Positions 1-5,753 of a DNA stretch of 5,753 nucleotides are shown piece by piece. The translations under genes were made by a program, and so were the position numbers. How positions within the stretch are numbered: position 1 is the first letter of the stretch; each line of letters begins with the position of its first letter. Origin of the DNA: Weeksellaceae bacterium (lineage in GTDB: Bacteria > Bacteroidota > Bacteroidia > Flavobacteriales > Weeksellaceae); NCBI GenBank assembly GCA_028698395.1, contig JAQVDG010000155.1, positions 1 to 5,753 on the forward strand, written 5' to 3'. A model generated the notes under the pieces. It saw nothing but the letters and a program-made list of their open reading frames with translations. It did no database searches and had not been told where the DNA came from.

Positions 1-2
1 AC

Positions 3-80
3 CGATGCATTTATCCTAAAGATGAGTGCTGTCTTTTGTTTTGTCAAAATGGAGAAATACAAAATGTTGAAATGATTTAA
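3..80 (+). CDS. possible C-terminal tail of an upstream gene (partial)
   Basis: The window opens inside a reading frame that starts at base 3 and ends at TAA 78-80. It would encode a 25-residue tail ending QNGEIQNVEMI, with four cysteines (CIYPKDECCLLFC). The composition looks protein-like. A competing frame from base 1 to TGA 73-75 is also open and gives a tail ending VKMEKYKMLK, so the frame is not certain. If either is real, a same-strand gene ends about 40-45 bases before the 289-residue gene and could belong to the same locus. No function can be assigned from this fragment. Confidence 0.3.
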   Translation, partial: RCIYPKDECCLLFCQNGEIQNVEMI

Positions 81-87
81 ATCGTTT
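70..87. promoter_or_regulatory. imperfect palindrome in leader of first gene; possible operator/promoter region
   Basis: The core GATTTAAATC (74-83) is a perfect 10-base palindrome. The symmetry extends to 18 bases (70-87) with one T/G mismatched pair at 73/84. It lies 35 bases before the start codon at 122 and overlaps the putative upstream stop codon. The leader from 81 to 121 is very A/T-rich. Weak promoter-like elements occur (TTGAAA 67-72, TATAAC 103-108), but their spacing is poor, and no clear Bacteroidota TAnnTTTG box is seen. A repressor-binding site is possible. In such A/T-rich DNA chance is also a reasonable explanation. Confidence 0.2.
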
Positions 88-121
88 ATTAATAGATATT
101 TATATAACAACTAATTTACAT

Positions 122-991
122 ATGAAAGAACAAGTAAATAAAATAATAGAAAATTTAAATACAATCACAACGAAGTTCTCTGACATCCGTGATTTGTTTT
201 GGTTAAAAATAGATAGATATAAAGAAGAGGATTTAAAAAAAGGTGTTGAATTTGACAAAAAATATGCACAACAATGCTCTAAATTGTCACATTCAATAAA
301 CGCATTTTCCAAATTTATTGAGAAAAGTTTTGAACCAAGTGATTATGAAATCGCTCGTGATAAAGCAATTCTAAAGTTAAAAGCTGATTACCAAAATTTT
401 GAAGAATGGAATGTGGAAGCAAAGGATGCATTAATTGAACGAGAAACCGACATGTTGTTAAAAACAAAAAACAAGGGAAAACGTAAGGGAATCACTAAAA
501 GAAACTTGAAAGAGGAATTAGACAATATTGACATTTCCAATGGAAATGAATTTAGTGATGAATTTTTGGTTTTTTACAATAGCTTAGACCCATCACCTTC
601 AACGCACAATTCTCAAAAATTTATTGTGAGGAAATATCTTGTAGAGAAAGGGTACGATAAAGACATAGTCAGTTCTTTGAAAACAAACTCAACAAAATCT
701 GCTTCAAGATTATTTCAAGTTACTTTCCCAGATGGAACAGTATTACAAAACGACAAAGCAGTACAAACTTTTTTGCAAGCGATTGAAAAAATTGGAGTAG
801 ATAAAGTGTGTGAGTTAAAGATGAAAACACTCGTTCGTGCTGATGAGAATTTTGAAAGGACAGCACAGATAGTACAAATGGGTAATTGCTATATTAATAC
901 GCATTCGTCAACAGCAGAAAAGAAAAGACAACTTGATGCAGTATCTCGCAAGCTTAATCTCAATCTGCAAGTAGAAATAAAGGAAAGGTAG
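122..991 (+). CDS. uncharacterised 289-residue protein, putative BREX-associated accessory gene
   Basis: I do not recognise this family. ATG 122 is the first start after an in-frame stop at 68-70. There is no Shine-Dalgarno; the leader is A/T-rich. Residues 1-110 are charged and look mostly helical. Residues 112-130 form a strong basic patch (KTKNKGKRKG then TKRNLK), suited to nucleic-acid contact. An acidic linker (about 131-150) follows, then a helical stretch (about 160-190). The C-terminal domain (about 195-287) looks alpha/beta: a strand pair with FPDGT at 202-206, an amphipathic helix (DKAVQTFLQAIEKIG), the segment GNCYINTHSSTAEKKRQL (254-271), and a final strand LNLQVEI. No signal peptide, membrane segment or classical catalytic motif is visible, so it is probably cytoplasmic. 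Its stop codon is 4 bases from the BrxP-like start, implying one operon and probable translational coupling. A DNA-binding or specificity role for the sulfur-chemistry enzyme is inference only. Confidence 0.9.
   Translation: MKEQVNKIIENLNTITTKFSDIRDLFWLKIDRYKEEDLKKGVEFDKKYAQQCSKLSHSINAFSKFIEKSFEPSDYEIARDKAILKLKADYQNFEEWNVEAKDALIERETDMLLKTKNKGKRKGITKRNLKEELDNIDISNGNEFSDEFLVFYNSLDPSPSTHNSQKFIVRKYLVEKGYDKDIVSSLKTNSTKSASRLFQVTFPDGTVLQNDKAVQTFLQAIEKIGVDKVCELKMKTLVRADENFERTAQIVQMGNCYINTHSSTAEKKRQLDAVSRKLNLNLQVEIKER
981..988 (+). promoter_or_regulatory. ribosome binding site of the BrxP-like gene
   Basis: The purine-rich stretch AGGAAAGG ends 7 bases before ATG 996 and lies inside the last codons of the preceding gene (stop TAG 989-991). 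It is the only convincing Shine-Dalgarno-like element before a gene in this window. It supports the choice of ATG 996 and translation coupled to the upstream gene. Confidence 0.5.
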
Positions 992-995
992 GTAT

Positions 996-3548
996 ATGTT
1001 TAAAGTTATTTGGGATAAAGAAAACAATAGCGTGCTGCTTACTATGAAATCGTCTGAAGAGGTACTGAATGTTTCTCCACGACCCGTTTTCTTTGAAGAA
1101 CTAGACCTTTTGGGATTAGACAAGATTTGGCAATATCCGAAATCGAAAGAGCCTTTATTGTGGGCTTGCGATAGGCGATATTTTTATAAGGGCGATTTAG
1201 TTTTGGAGGTAAAAGGTGGTAACATTTATGACAATCCAAATCTGATTTTTACAAATAAAGGAAAAAAGCTTGTTTTAAATCCCATAAATATTGAAATGCT
1301 TTGTAAAAATAATGAAACCAGCATGTTTCTTATTGAACACGAAGCACTTGAGTTTATCAATACTATTTATAGGCGCTATAGACCAAATTTAAATCAAAAA
1401 ACGGCAAACAGTGATGTTGATTTTCAAAAGTTGGTTGAAACGCAAGAAAAAAAGAAAAAACAGAAATATACGGTCATAAAAGAAGATTGTGATAGCTTTG
1501 ATATAATGCCTTTGTCTGATGCAGAAATGCAAGGGAAGCAAATTGTGTTCAATACCAAAATTGAAATGTTTATTGCTTCTTTTTCTGGAGGAAAAGACAG
1601 CCAAGTTGTTCTAGATTTAGTTTCTCGAGTAATTCCATCTGATGACTTCTCTGTGATTTATTCTGATACCGGGTATGAAATACCTCCGTCACTTAAGATA
1701 TATGAGCTAACAAAGAAAAAGTATCAAGAGGTTTACCCAGACTTAAAGTTTCATCTCTCAAAAAATCACCAGGAAGTACTATACTATTGGGATAAGATGG
1801 GTTCCCCTAGCCGTATGCATCGTTGGTGTTGTGGTGTAATGAAGACTGCTCCCTTGTATCGACTACTCAAAGAGATATATGGGAAGGGGAAACAGCCCAA
1901 TGTTTTGGTTTTTGAAGGTGTCCGGAGTGAAGAAAGTAATAGACGAGCTTTATATGATAGAATTGGAAAGGGAGTAAAACACAATAACGTTGTCAATGCA
2001 CGTCCTATTTTTGATTGGAACTCAAATGAAATATATTTGTATTTATTTATAAGACAACTACCAATTAATGAAGGTTACAGAAATGGACTAAGTCGTGTAG
2101 GCTGTTCTATTTGTCCATTTTCATCAGATTGGTCGGAGCATGTGGTAGGAAAGACATATCCTGATAGCATAAACCCATTTGTGAACGACATTATCAAAAA
2201 AACATCTTTATTAGGAATTTCTAAGGAAAGCACAAAAAAAGAGTATGTCAAGTTAGGTAATTGGAAAATGCGTTCTGGAGGAAAAACAAGTAATCCAGAA
2301 AATTCTCGACTAGATATCATATCAACAACACCCGATTTTAAAGCTGTTTTAATTGCCCCGAAAGAAAATTTACTGACATGGATGAATGTGTTAGGTAAAA
2401 TTCAAATATTTGAAAGTGGCGAATTAATAAAAGGTGAATTAAAATATAAAAAAGAAATTTTTGAATTTTCTATAAAGTCAGAAGATAATAAACAGATATT
2501 ACTATTTGAAAATATTGGAAATGAGATATTGTTACAGGGGCATATTAAAAGAGTGCTTTATAAAACCACCTATTGCGTTCACTGTGAAACATGTGAAGTT
2601 GAGTGTCCAACGGGAGCATTATCTGTTGTTCCATTAGTTTCTGTTGATGTAGAAAAGTGCATTCATTGCCACAAATGTTTGGATTTTAGAGATAGGGGCT
2701 GTGTAATGGCAAGTTCAATAAATATATCTGAAGGTAATAATAAAAATAATAAAAACATGAAAACATCAGGAATTGACAAGTATTCTACTTTTGGAATGAG
2801 GGAGATTTGGGTATCCGACTTTTTTCATAATTACGACAGCTATTTTGAAGGAAATAATAGTTTGGGAACTAAAATGATACCTGCGTGTCTCAATTGGTTT
2901 AGGGAGGCAGAAATCTTAAATATTGACGATAAAAAAATATCATCTCTCGGATTGATATTAAAGGATATTTTCAATGACAATTCTAAACTTGTTTGGGAAG
3001 TGATGTGGGTAAATCTTTCATACAATTCAAAAATGGTTGAGTTTTATTCTAATTATACAGAATTTAGGCGCGAGTACTCAAAAAAAGAAATTTTAGAGCT
3101 TATGATACCTGTATTTGAAGGGATTTCAGAGGCCACTTTGAATAATCCGTTAGGAGCTCTTTGTAACATGTTTGGAATAAAAGAACAGACAATTATTGGA
3201 GACATTGTTGGGCAAGGTATTATTGCTTCAAAAGGAAACGCTGTAAGCTCAATTGTACGTCAACCTTACGAAGACATTTCCCCTATAACGGTAGCTTATT
3301 CATTATATCGCTATGCCGAAAGCAAAAATCGTTACTCTTTAACAGTATCGGAATTTTACGATGAAAAGCAAACAGAAGGAATTTATCGTCAATTTGGAGT
3401 GTCAAAGGAGCGTTTTGAAACAATTTTACGTACTTTGAAAGAGGATTATAACCGCATATTGAATGTTGATTTAAATATGGGGTTAGACAATATAAACTTG
3501 AGAGATGATTTGAATTCAATGGATGTATTAACTATGCTAATAAGTTGA
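996..3548 (+). CDS. brxP: BrxP-like PAPS reductase/ferredoxin/DUF4007 protein, type 4 BREX
   Basis: This is an 850-residue, probably cytoplasmic enzyme. Domains in order: (a) N-terminal domain, about 1-145, with the landmark WACDRRYFYKG (56-66), then a Lys-rich linker. (b) PAPS-reductase/PP-loop ATP pyrophosphatase, about 188-385: PP-loop SGGKDS 197-202, HRWCCGVMKT 275-284, EGVRSEES 307-314, RPIFDW 336-341 and CSICP 370-374. C278, C279, C370 and C373 match the CC...CxxC cluster-binding pattern of APS reductases and DndC. (c) Ferredoxin-like domain, about 520-575: C527/C530/C533/C537-Pro, then C555/C558/C561 and C569. (d) C-terminal domain, about 594-845, resembling DUF4007 (TFGMREIWV 598-606; LGTKMIPACLNWF 623-635). 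This architecture fits BrxP, which replaces the methyltransferase PglX in type 4 BREX. The family activates a substrate with ATP and moves sulfur; action on DNA backbone or base is inferred. The reading frame is intact. A stand-alone DndC/SspD-like sulfurtransferase is the main alternative, but the BrxC-like neighbour argues for BREX. Confidence 0.85.
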   Translation: MFKVIWDKENNSVLLTMKSSEEVLNVSPRPVFFEELDLLGLDKIWQYPKSKEPLLWACDRRYFYKGDLVLEVKGGNIYDNPNLIFTNKGKKLVLNPINIEMLCKNNETSMFLIEHEALEFINTIYRRYRPNLNQKTANSDVDFQKLVETQEKKKKQKYTVIKEDCDSFDIMPLSDAEMQGKQIVFNTKIEMFIASFSGGKDSQVVLDLVSRVIPSDDFSVIYSDTGYEIPPSLKIYELTKKKYQEVYPDLKFHLSKNHQEVLYYWDKMGSPSRMHRWCCGVMKTAPLYRLLKEIYGKGKQPNVLVFEGVRSEESNRRALYDRIGKGVKHNNVVNARPIFDWNSNEIYLYLFIRQLPINEGYRNGLSRVGCSICPFSSDWSEHVVGKTYPDSINPFVNDIIKKTSLLGISKESTKKEYVKLGNWKMRSGGKTSNPENSRLDIISTTPDFKAVLIAPKENLLTWMNVLGKIQIFESGELIKGELKYKKEIFEFSIKSEDNKQILLFENIGNEILLQGHIKRVLYKTTYCVHCETCEVECPTGALSVVPLVSVDVEKCIHCHKCLDFRDRGCVMASSINISEGNNKNNKNMKTSGIDKYSTFGMREIWVSDFFHNYDSYFEGNNSLGTKMIPACLNWFREAEILNIDDKKISSLGLILKDIFNDNSKLVWEVMWVNLSYNSKMVEFYSNYTEFRREYSKKEILELMIPVFEGISEATLNNPLGALCNMFGIKEQTIIGDIVGQGIIASKGNAVSSIVRQPYEDISPITVAYSLYRYAESKNRYSLTVSEFYDEKQTEGIYRQFGVSKERFETILRTLKEDYNRILNVDLNMGLDNINLRDDLNSMDVLTMLIS
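1447..1460 (+). other. A-rich slippery tract (A7-G-A6) in the interdomain linker of the BrxP-like gene
   Basis: Seven A, one G and six A encode part of the EKKKKQK linker (residues 151-157) between the N-terminal domain and the PAPS-reductase domain. In the gene's frame, bases 1448-1454 read A AAA AAG, the canonical -1 slippery heptamer known from dnaX. A -1 shift would meet TGA at 1490-1492 after 12 codons and yield a roughly 165-residue N-terminal-only product. I see no strong downstream hairpin and no clear upstream Shine-Dalgarno stimulator. Use of the site is therefore unproven, and lysine linkers in AT-rich genes often look like this. Confidence 0.3.
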
Positions 3549-3599
3549 GTATATATTTAGCAAATAGCTCTAAAAGAAAAAAGCTAATTAGATAGTCGC

Positions 3600-3617
3600 T
3601 ATAAGTTATAACTTGTA
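3600..3617. promoter_or_regulatory. imperfect palindrome between the BrxP-like and BrxC-like genes
   Basis: The core AAGTTATAACTT (3603-3614) is a perfect 12-base palindrome. It extends to 18 bases with one T/G pair at 3602/3615. It sits within the 110-base non-coding gap (3549-3658), 41 bases before the BrxC-like start codon. It could be a regulator binding site for an internal promoter. It is too short and too A/T-rich, and has no following T-run, for a convincing rho-independent terminator. Apart from this the gap holds only A-rich sequence. Confidence 0.25.
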
Positions 3618-3658
3618 AACGAGAAAATTATTCGATAAAAACGAAAATAAATGCAAAA

Positions 3659-5753
3659 ATGAAGTATTCTGATTTTATATCACTACAAGATTATTTCCAT
3701 CCGATATTCAATCTTCAAAACGAAGCAAGCGGATATTGGGAAAAGTTTATTCCTACAAGTCAGTTTTACAACTTACTCACAAAAACAATTGATGCTGTAT
3801 CTAGCAGTATCCCATCAAACAGGAAAAGTATTTGGGTTCAAGGAACATTTGGCACAGGTAAAAGTCATGCAGGAGCAGTAGTTAAACATTTGCTATGTGA
3901 TGCTTTTGAGGACATTGATGCATATATACTATCAAGGATTGAAAGTCACAATTTAAAAAGCCGATTAGTTTCGCTACGAGAAAATAAACGATTCTTCCCC
4001 GTGGTTCTAAGTGGTGTAGAAGGAGCTTATAATCCTCATACTTTTACTTTGACACTAGAGCGTACTATCAAAGAAACATTGAGAAAAGCAGGACACAATA
4101 TTAGTGTAAATTCCGATTTTGAAAATGCAATAGAATTGATTGAAAATAAAGCTCCATATTCACAGGAACTTATCGATTCTACACCAGAAATACGGATGAT
4201 GTCCAAAACTAAAGAGGAAGTTCTTAAAAAGCTACGGAGTTTCGATATGGAATTTTTTCTTGCACTTGAAGATGCTTTACAGAGAAAATACAGCGTCCAG
4301 CTATCATCTGGAGACATTACAAAGTGGCTGTCGGAAGTTGAGGCAGAAATCAGGAGTAAAAATATAGCAGATGGCTTGCTTATTTTTTGGGATGAGTTTA
4401 CGTCAATACTGGACACAATAAGCAATGGAGCAATTAATTTACTTCAAAAAATTGCTGAGCTATCAGAGAAACAAAATATCTATCTTTATTTAATAAGCCA
4501 TAGAAATCCAAAAGCCTATGGGGACAGAGCTGACGAGATAAAAAAGATGCAAGATAGGTTTCATATTGTCCAATACAATATGGAAGCCATTACAACATAT
4601 CACATAATGTCTGCAACGCTTAAGAAAACAGATGTTACTCAAAATGATGTAATCCTGTCGTACAACGCAATTCGTGATTCAAGAATGCATAAGTTTGATG
4701 AGTTGGTAACATATCTTACTGACAACAACTCTCAACAAGCAAAAGAAGATGTGAAAAATTTATTCCCACTTCACCCTTATACCGCATTTTTGTGTTCTTC
4801 AATCGCTGACCATATTGGCTCAGCAAACCGTAGCGTTTTTAGCTTTATGTATGATAACGAATGTGGTTTTTTGAATTTTCTGCAAGATGAAGAAGCTTTT
4901 TCTCAAAATCGACTATTAACAGCAGATAGCTTATGGGATTTCTTCTTAGATGCATTTCTAAACGATTCGATTAAATACGGCATAGTAACTGAAACCTACA
5001 GTGCTCACATTAACAATGTGTCTAATCAAGGGTTATCGTACTTGAAGGTATTCAAAGGTATTTTGCTGCTTAATGCTATGCGTAATACATTTGAAAAAGA
5101 ACAGGTTTTACCTTCAAGCAAGAATATTAAACGATTATTTAGCTTTGAGGATTTCGAAGATGAACTTGATACAATTCTGGATTACTTTGATAAGAAACAA
5201 ATTGTTCAAAGAGATCCGTCGGATAATTTTTTAATTGCATTTTCATCTTTACCTGTTGCGGAAATTAATGAAGAGAGAAAAAGGGCAGAAGCTCGCTACA
5301 AAGATGCATTGCAAGTCTTGGAGTTTGACCCAAGTCATAAGAATGGTTTGACAAAATGGTTTGAAGATACTTTAATTAGATGTGGAGAACTTTGTTTTTT
5401 ATCTTGTTCTGCTGACGAGTATTTTATCAAGAGCCGTCTAACTAAAGAGTTTAAGCATCCATATTCACTCCATATAGCTTTGTTTTTTGCTATGGATGAG
5501 GATGAGCGACATTCAATATTAGACATCGTAAAAAGATTGGCGACAGAAGAATTTCCTAATACTTTATTTGTTGTCTTTGCTGAAAGTTTAAACGACGATT
5601 TATTACAACATCAACGGTTTGTAGATTATGTAGTAACACATACAGTTGCAAAAAAGCACAACTCAAACGAGCAGGCACAAACCAACCAAAAGAATGCCAA
5701 TCAAATAATTATCAATTGGTTAAATCGATTAAGGCAAGGTAATTGTACGCTTT
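3659..5753 (+). CDS. brxC: BrxC/PglY-like P-loop ATPase (3' end beyond the window)
   Basis: The frame is open from 3605 to the window end with no stop: 698 complete residues. BrxC/PglY proteins usually exceed 1,000 residues, so a substantial C-terminal part is missing. ATG 3659 is the first in-frame start after the stop at 3602-3604. The nearby ATG at 3651 is in another frame and stops at once. There is no Shine-Dalgarno; the leader is A-rich. Walker A is GTFGTGKS (62-69) near the N-terminus, followed by His70. Walker B is LLIFWDEF (240-247). A sensor-like strand YLYLISHR (275-282) and the segment LFPLHPYTA (368-376) followed by SANRSVFSF (388-396), with a possible arginine finger at R391, resemble the conserved core of BREX BrxC and DndH-like ATPases. 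It is predicted to be a cytoplasmic ATP-driven component acting with BrxP and a PglZ-type protein in phage exclusion. The C-terminal third seen here (about 480-698) has no motif I recognise. A Dnd-associated restriction ATPase is the main alternative. Confidence 0.8.
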   Translation, partial: MKYSDFISLQDYFHPIFNLQNEASGYWEKFIPTSQFYNLLTKTIDAVSSSIPSNRKSIWVQGTFGTGKSHAGAVVKHLLCDAFEDIDAYILSRIESHNLKSRLVSLRENKRFFPVVLSGVEGAYNPHTFTLTLERTIKETLRKAGHNISVNSDFENAIELIENKAPYSQELIDSTPEIRMMSKTKEEVLKKLRSFDMEFFLALEDALQRKYSVQLSSGDITKWLSEVEAEIRSKNIADGLLIFWDEFTSILDTISNGAINLLQKIAELSEKQNIYLYLISHRNPKAYGDRADEIKKMQDRFHIVQYNMEAITTYHIMSATLKKTDVTQNDVILSYNAIRDSRMHKFDELVTYLTDNNSQQAKEDVKNLFPLHPYTAFLCSSIADHIGSANRSVFSFMYDNECGFLNFLQDEEAFSQNRLLTADSLWDFFLDAFLNDSIKYGIVTETYSAHINNVSNQGLSYLKVFKGILLLNAMRNTFEKEQVLPSSKNIKRLFSFEDFEDELDTILDYFDKKQIVQRDPSDNFLIAFSSLPVAEINEERKRAEARYKDALQVLEFDPSHKNGLTKWFEDTLIRCGELCFLSCSADEYFIKSRLTKEFKHPYSLHIALFFAMDEDERHSILDIVKRLATEEFPNTLFVVFAESLNDDLLQHQRFVDYVVTHTVAKKHNSNEQAQTNQKNANQIIINWLNRLRQGNCTL

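Noticed and set aside
122..991. Assigning the 289-residue protein to DndE, BrxA, BrxB or a cysteine desulfurase
   Set aside because: It shows no pyridoxal-phosphate lysine motif or desulfurase cysteine loop. Its size and motifs do not match what I know of DndE, BrxA or BrxB, so a name would be a guess.
3557..3587. Overlapping 5-base inverted repeats after the brxP stop (TTAGC/GCTAA and TAGCT/AGCTA) as a terminator
   Set aside because: The stems are only 5 bases, the loops are 12 or more bases, and no T-run follows. This is too weak to call a rho-independent terminator.
3651..3653. ATG as an alternative start of the BrxC-like gene
   Set aside because: It is in a different frame and stops after three codons (TGA 3660-3662). 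ATG 3659 is in the frame of the ATPase.
4036..4425. 129-residue open frame on the minus strand
   Set aside because: It lies wholly inside the BrxC-like gene, antisense to its conserved P-loop ATPase region including Walker B. Its serine-rich composition is typical of an antisense shadow.
1..5753. CRISPR arrays, tRNA/rRNA genes, insertion sequences or attachment sites
   Set aside because: No regularly spaced repeats, tRNA-like cloverleaf, transposase-like protein or terminal inverted repeats were seen. The window is almost fully covered by three genes.

Overview
The window is AT-rich and entirely coding on the + strand. It looks like part of a bacterial defence island. Two of the three genes lack a clear Shine-Dalgarno and start in A/T-rich leaders, which together with the low G+C hints at a Bacteroidota-like host. 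A low-GC Firmicute cannot be excluded, and no taxon-specific marker is present.

Layout: (1) The first ~80 bases may hold the C-terminal tail of an upstream gene, followed by a short A/T-rich leader with an imperfect palindrome. (2) Bases 122-991 encode a 289-residue protein I do not recognise: a helical N-terminal half, a lysine/arginine patch, and a compact C-terminal alpha/beta-looking domain. (3) Four bases later, 996-3548 encodes an 850-residue multidomain protein. Its order is a unique N-terminal domain, a PAPS-reductase/ATP-pyrophosphatase domain (SGGKDS; CC...CxxC), a two-cluster ferredoxin-like domain, and a C-terminal DUF4007-like domain. This matches BrxP, the PAPS-reductase-like component of type 4 BREX. 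(4) A 110-base gap holds a second imperfect palindrome. (5) From 3659 to the end of the window, and continuing past it, runs a large P-loop ATPase of the BrxC/PglY type.

Best reading: this is the 5' part of a type 4 BREX anti-phage locus (brxP-brxC, with pglZ and brxL expected downstream). Other BREX types mark self DNA with the methyltransferase PglX. Type 4 carries instead a sulfur-chemistry enzyme related to DndC/SspD, so the self mark may be a sulfur modification of DNA; that is inference. The most novel element is the unidentified 289-residue gene, placed so tightly upstream of brxP that the two are probably co-translated. It is a candidate extra component of the system. A second point of interest is an in-frame A AAA AAG slippery heptamer in brxP, at the boundary between its N-terminal domain and the catalytic domain.
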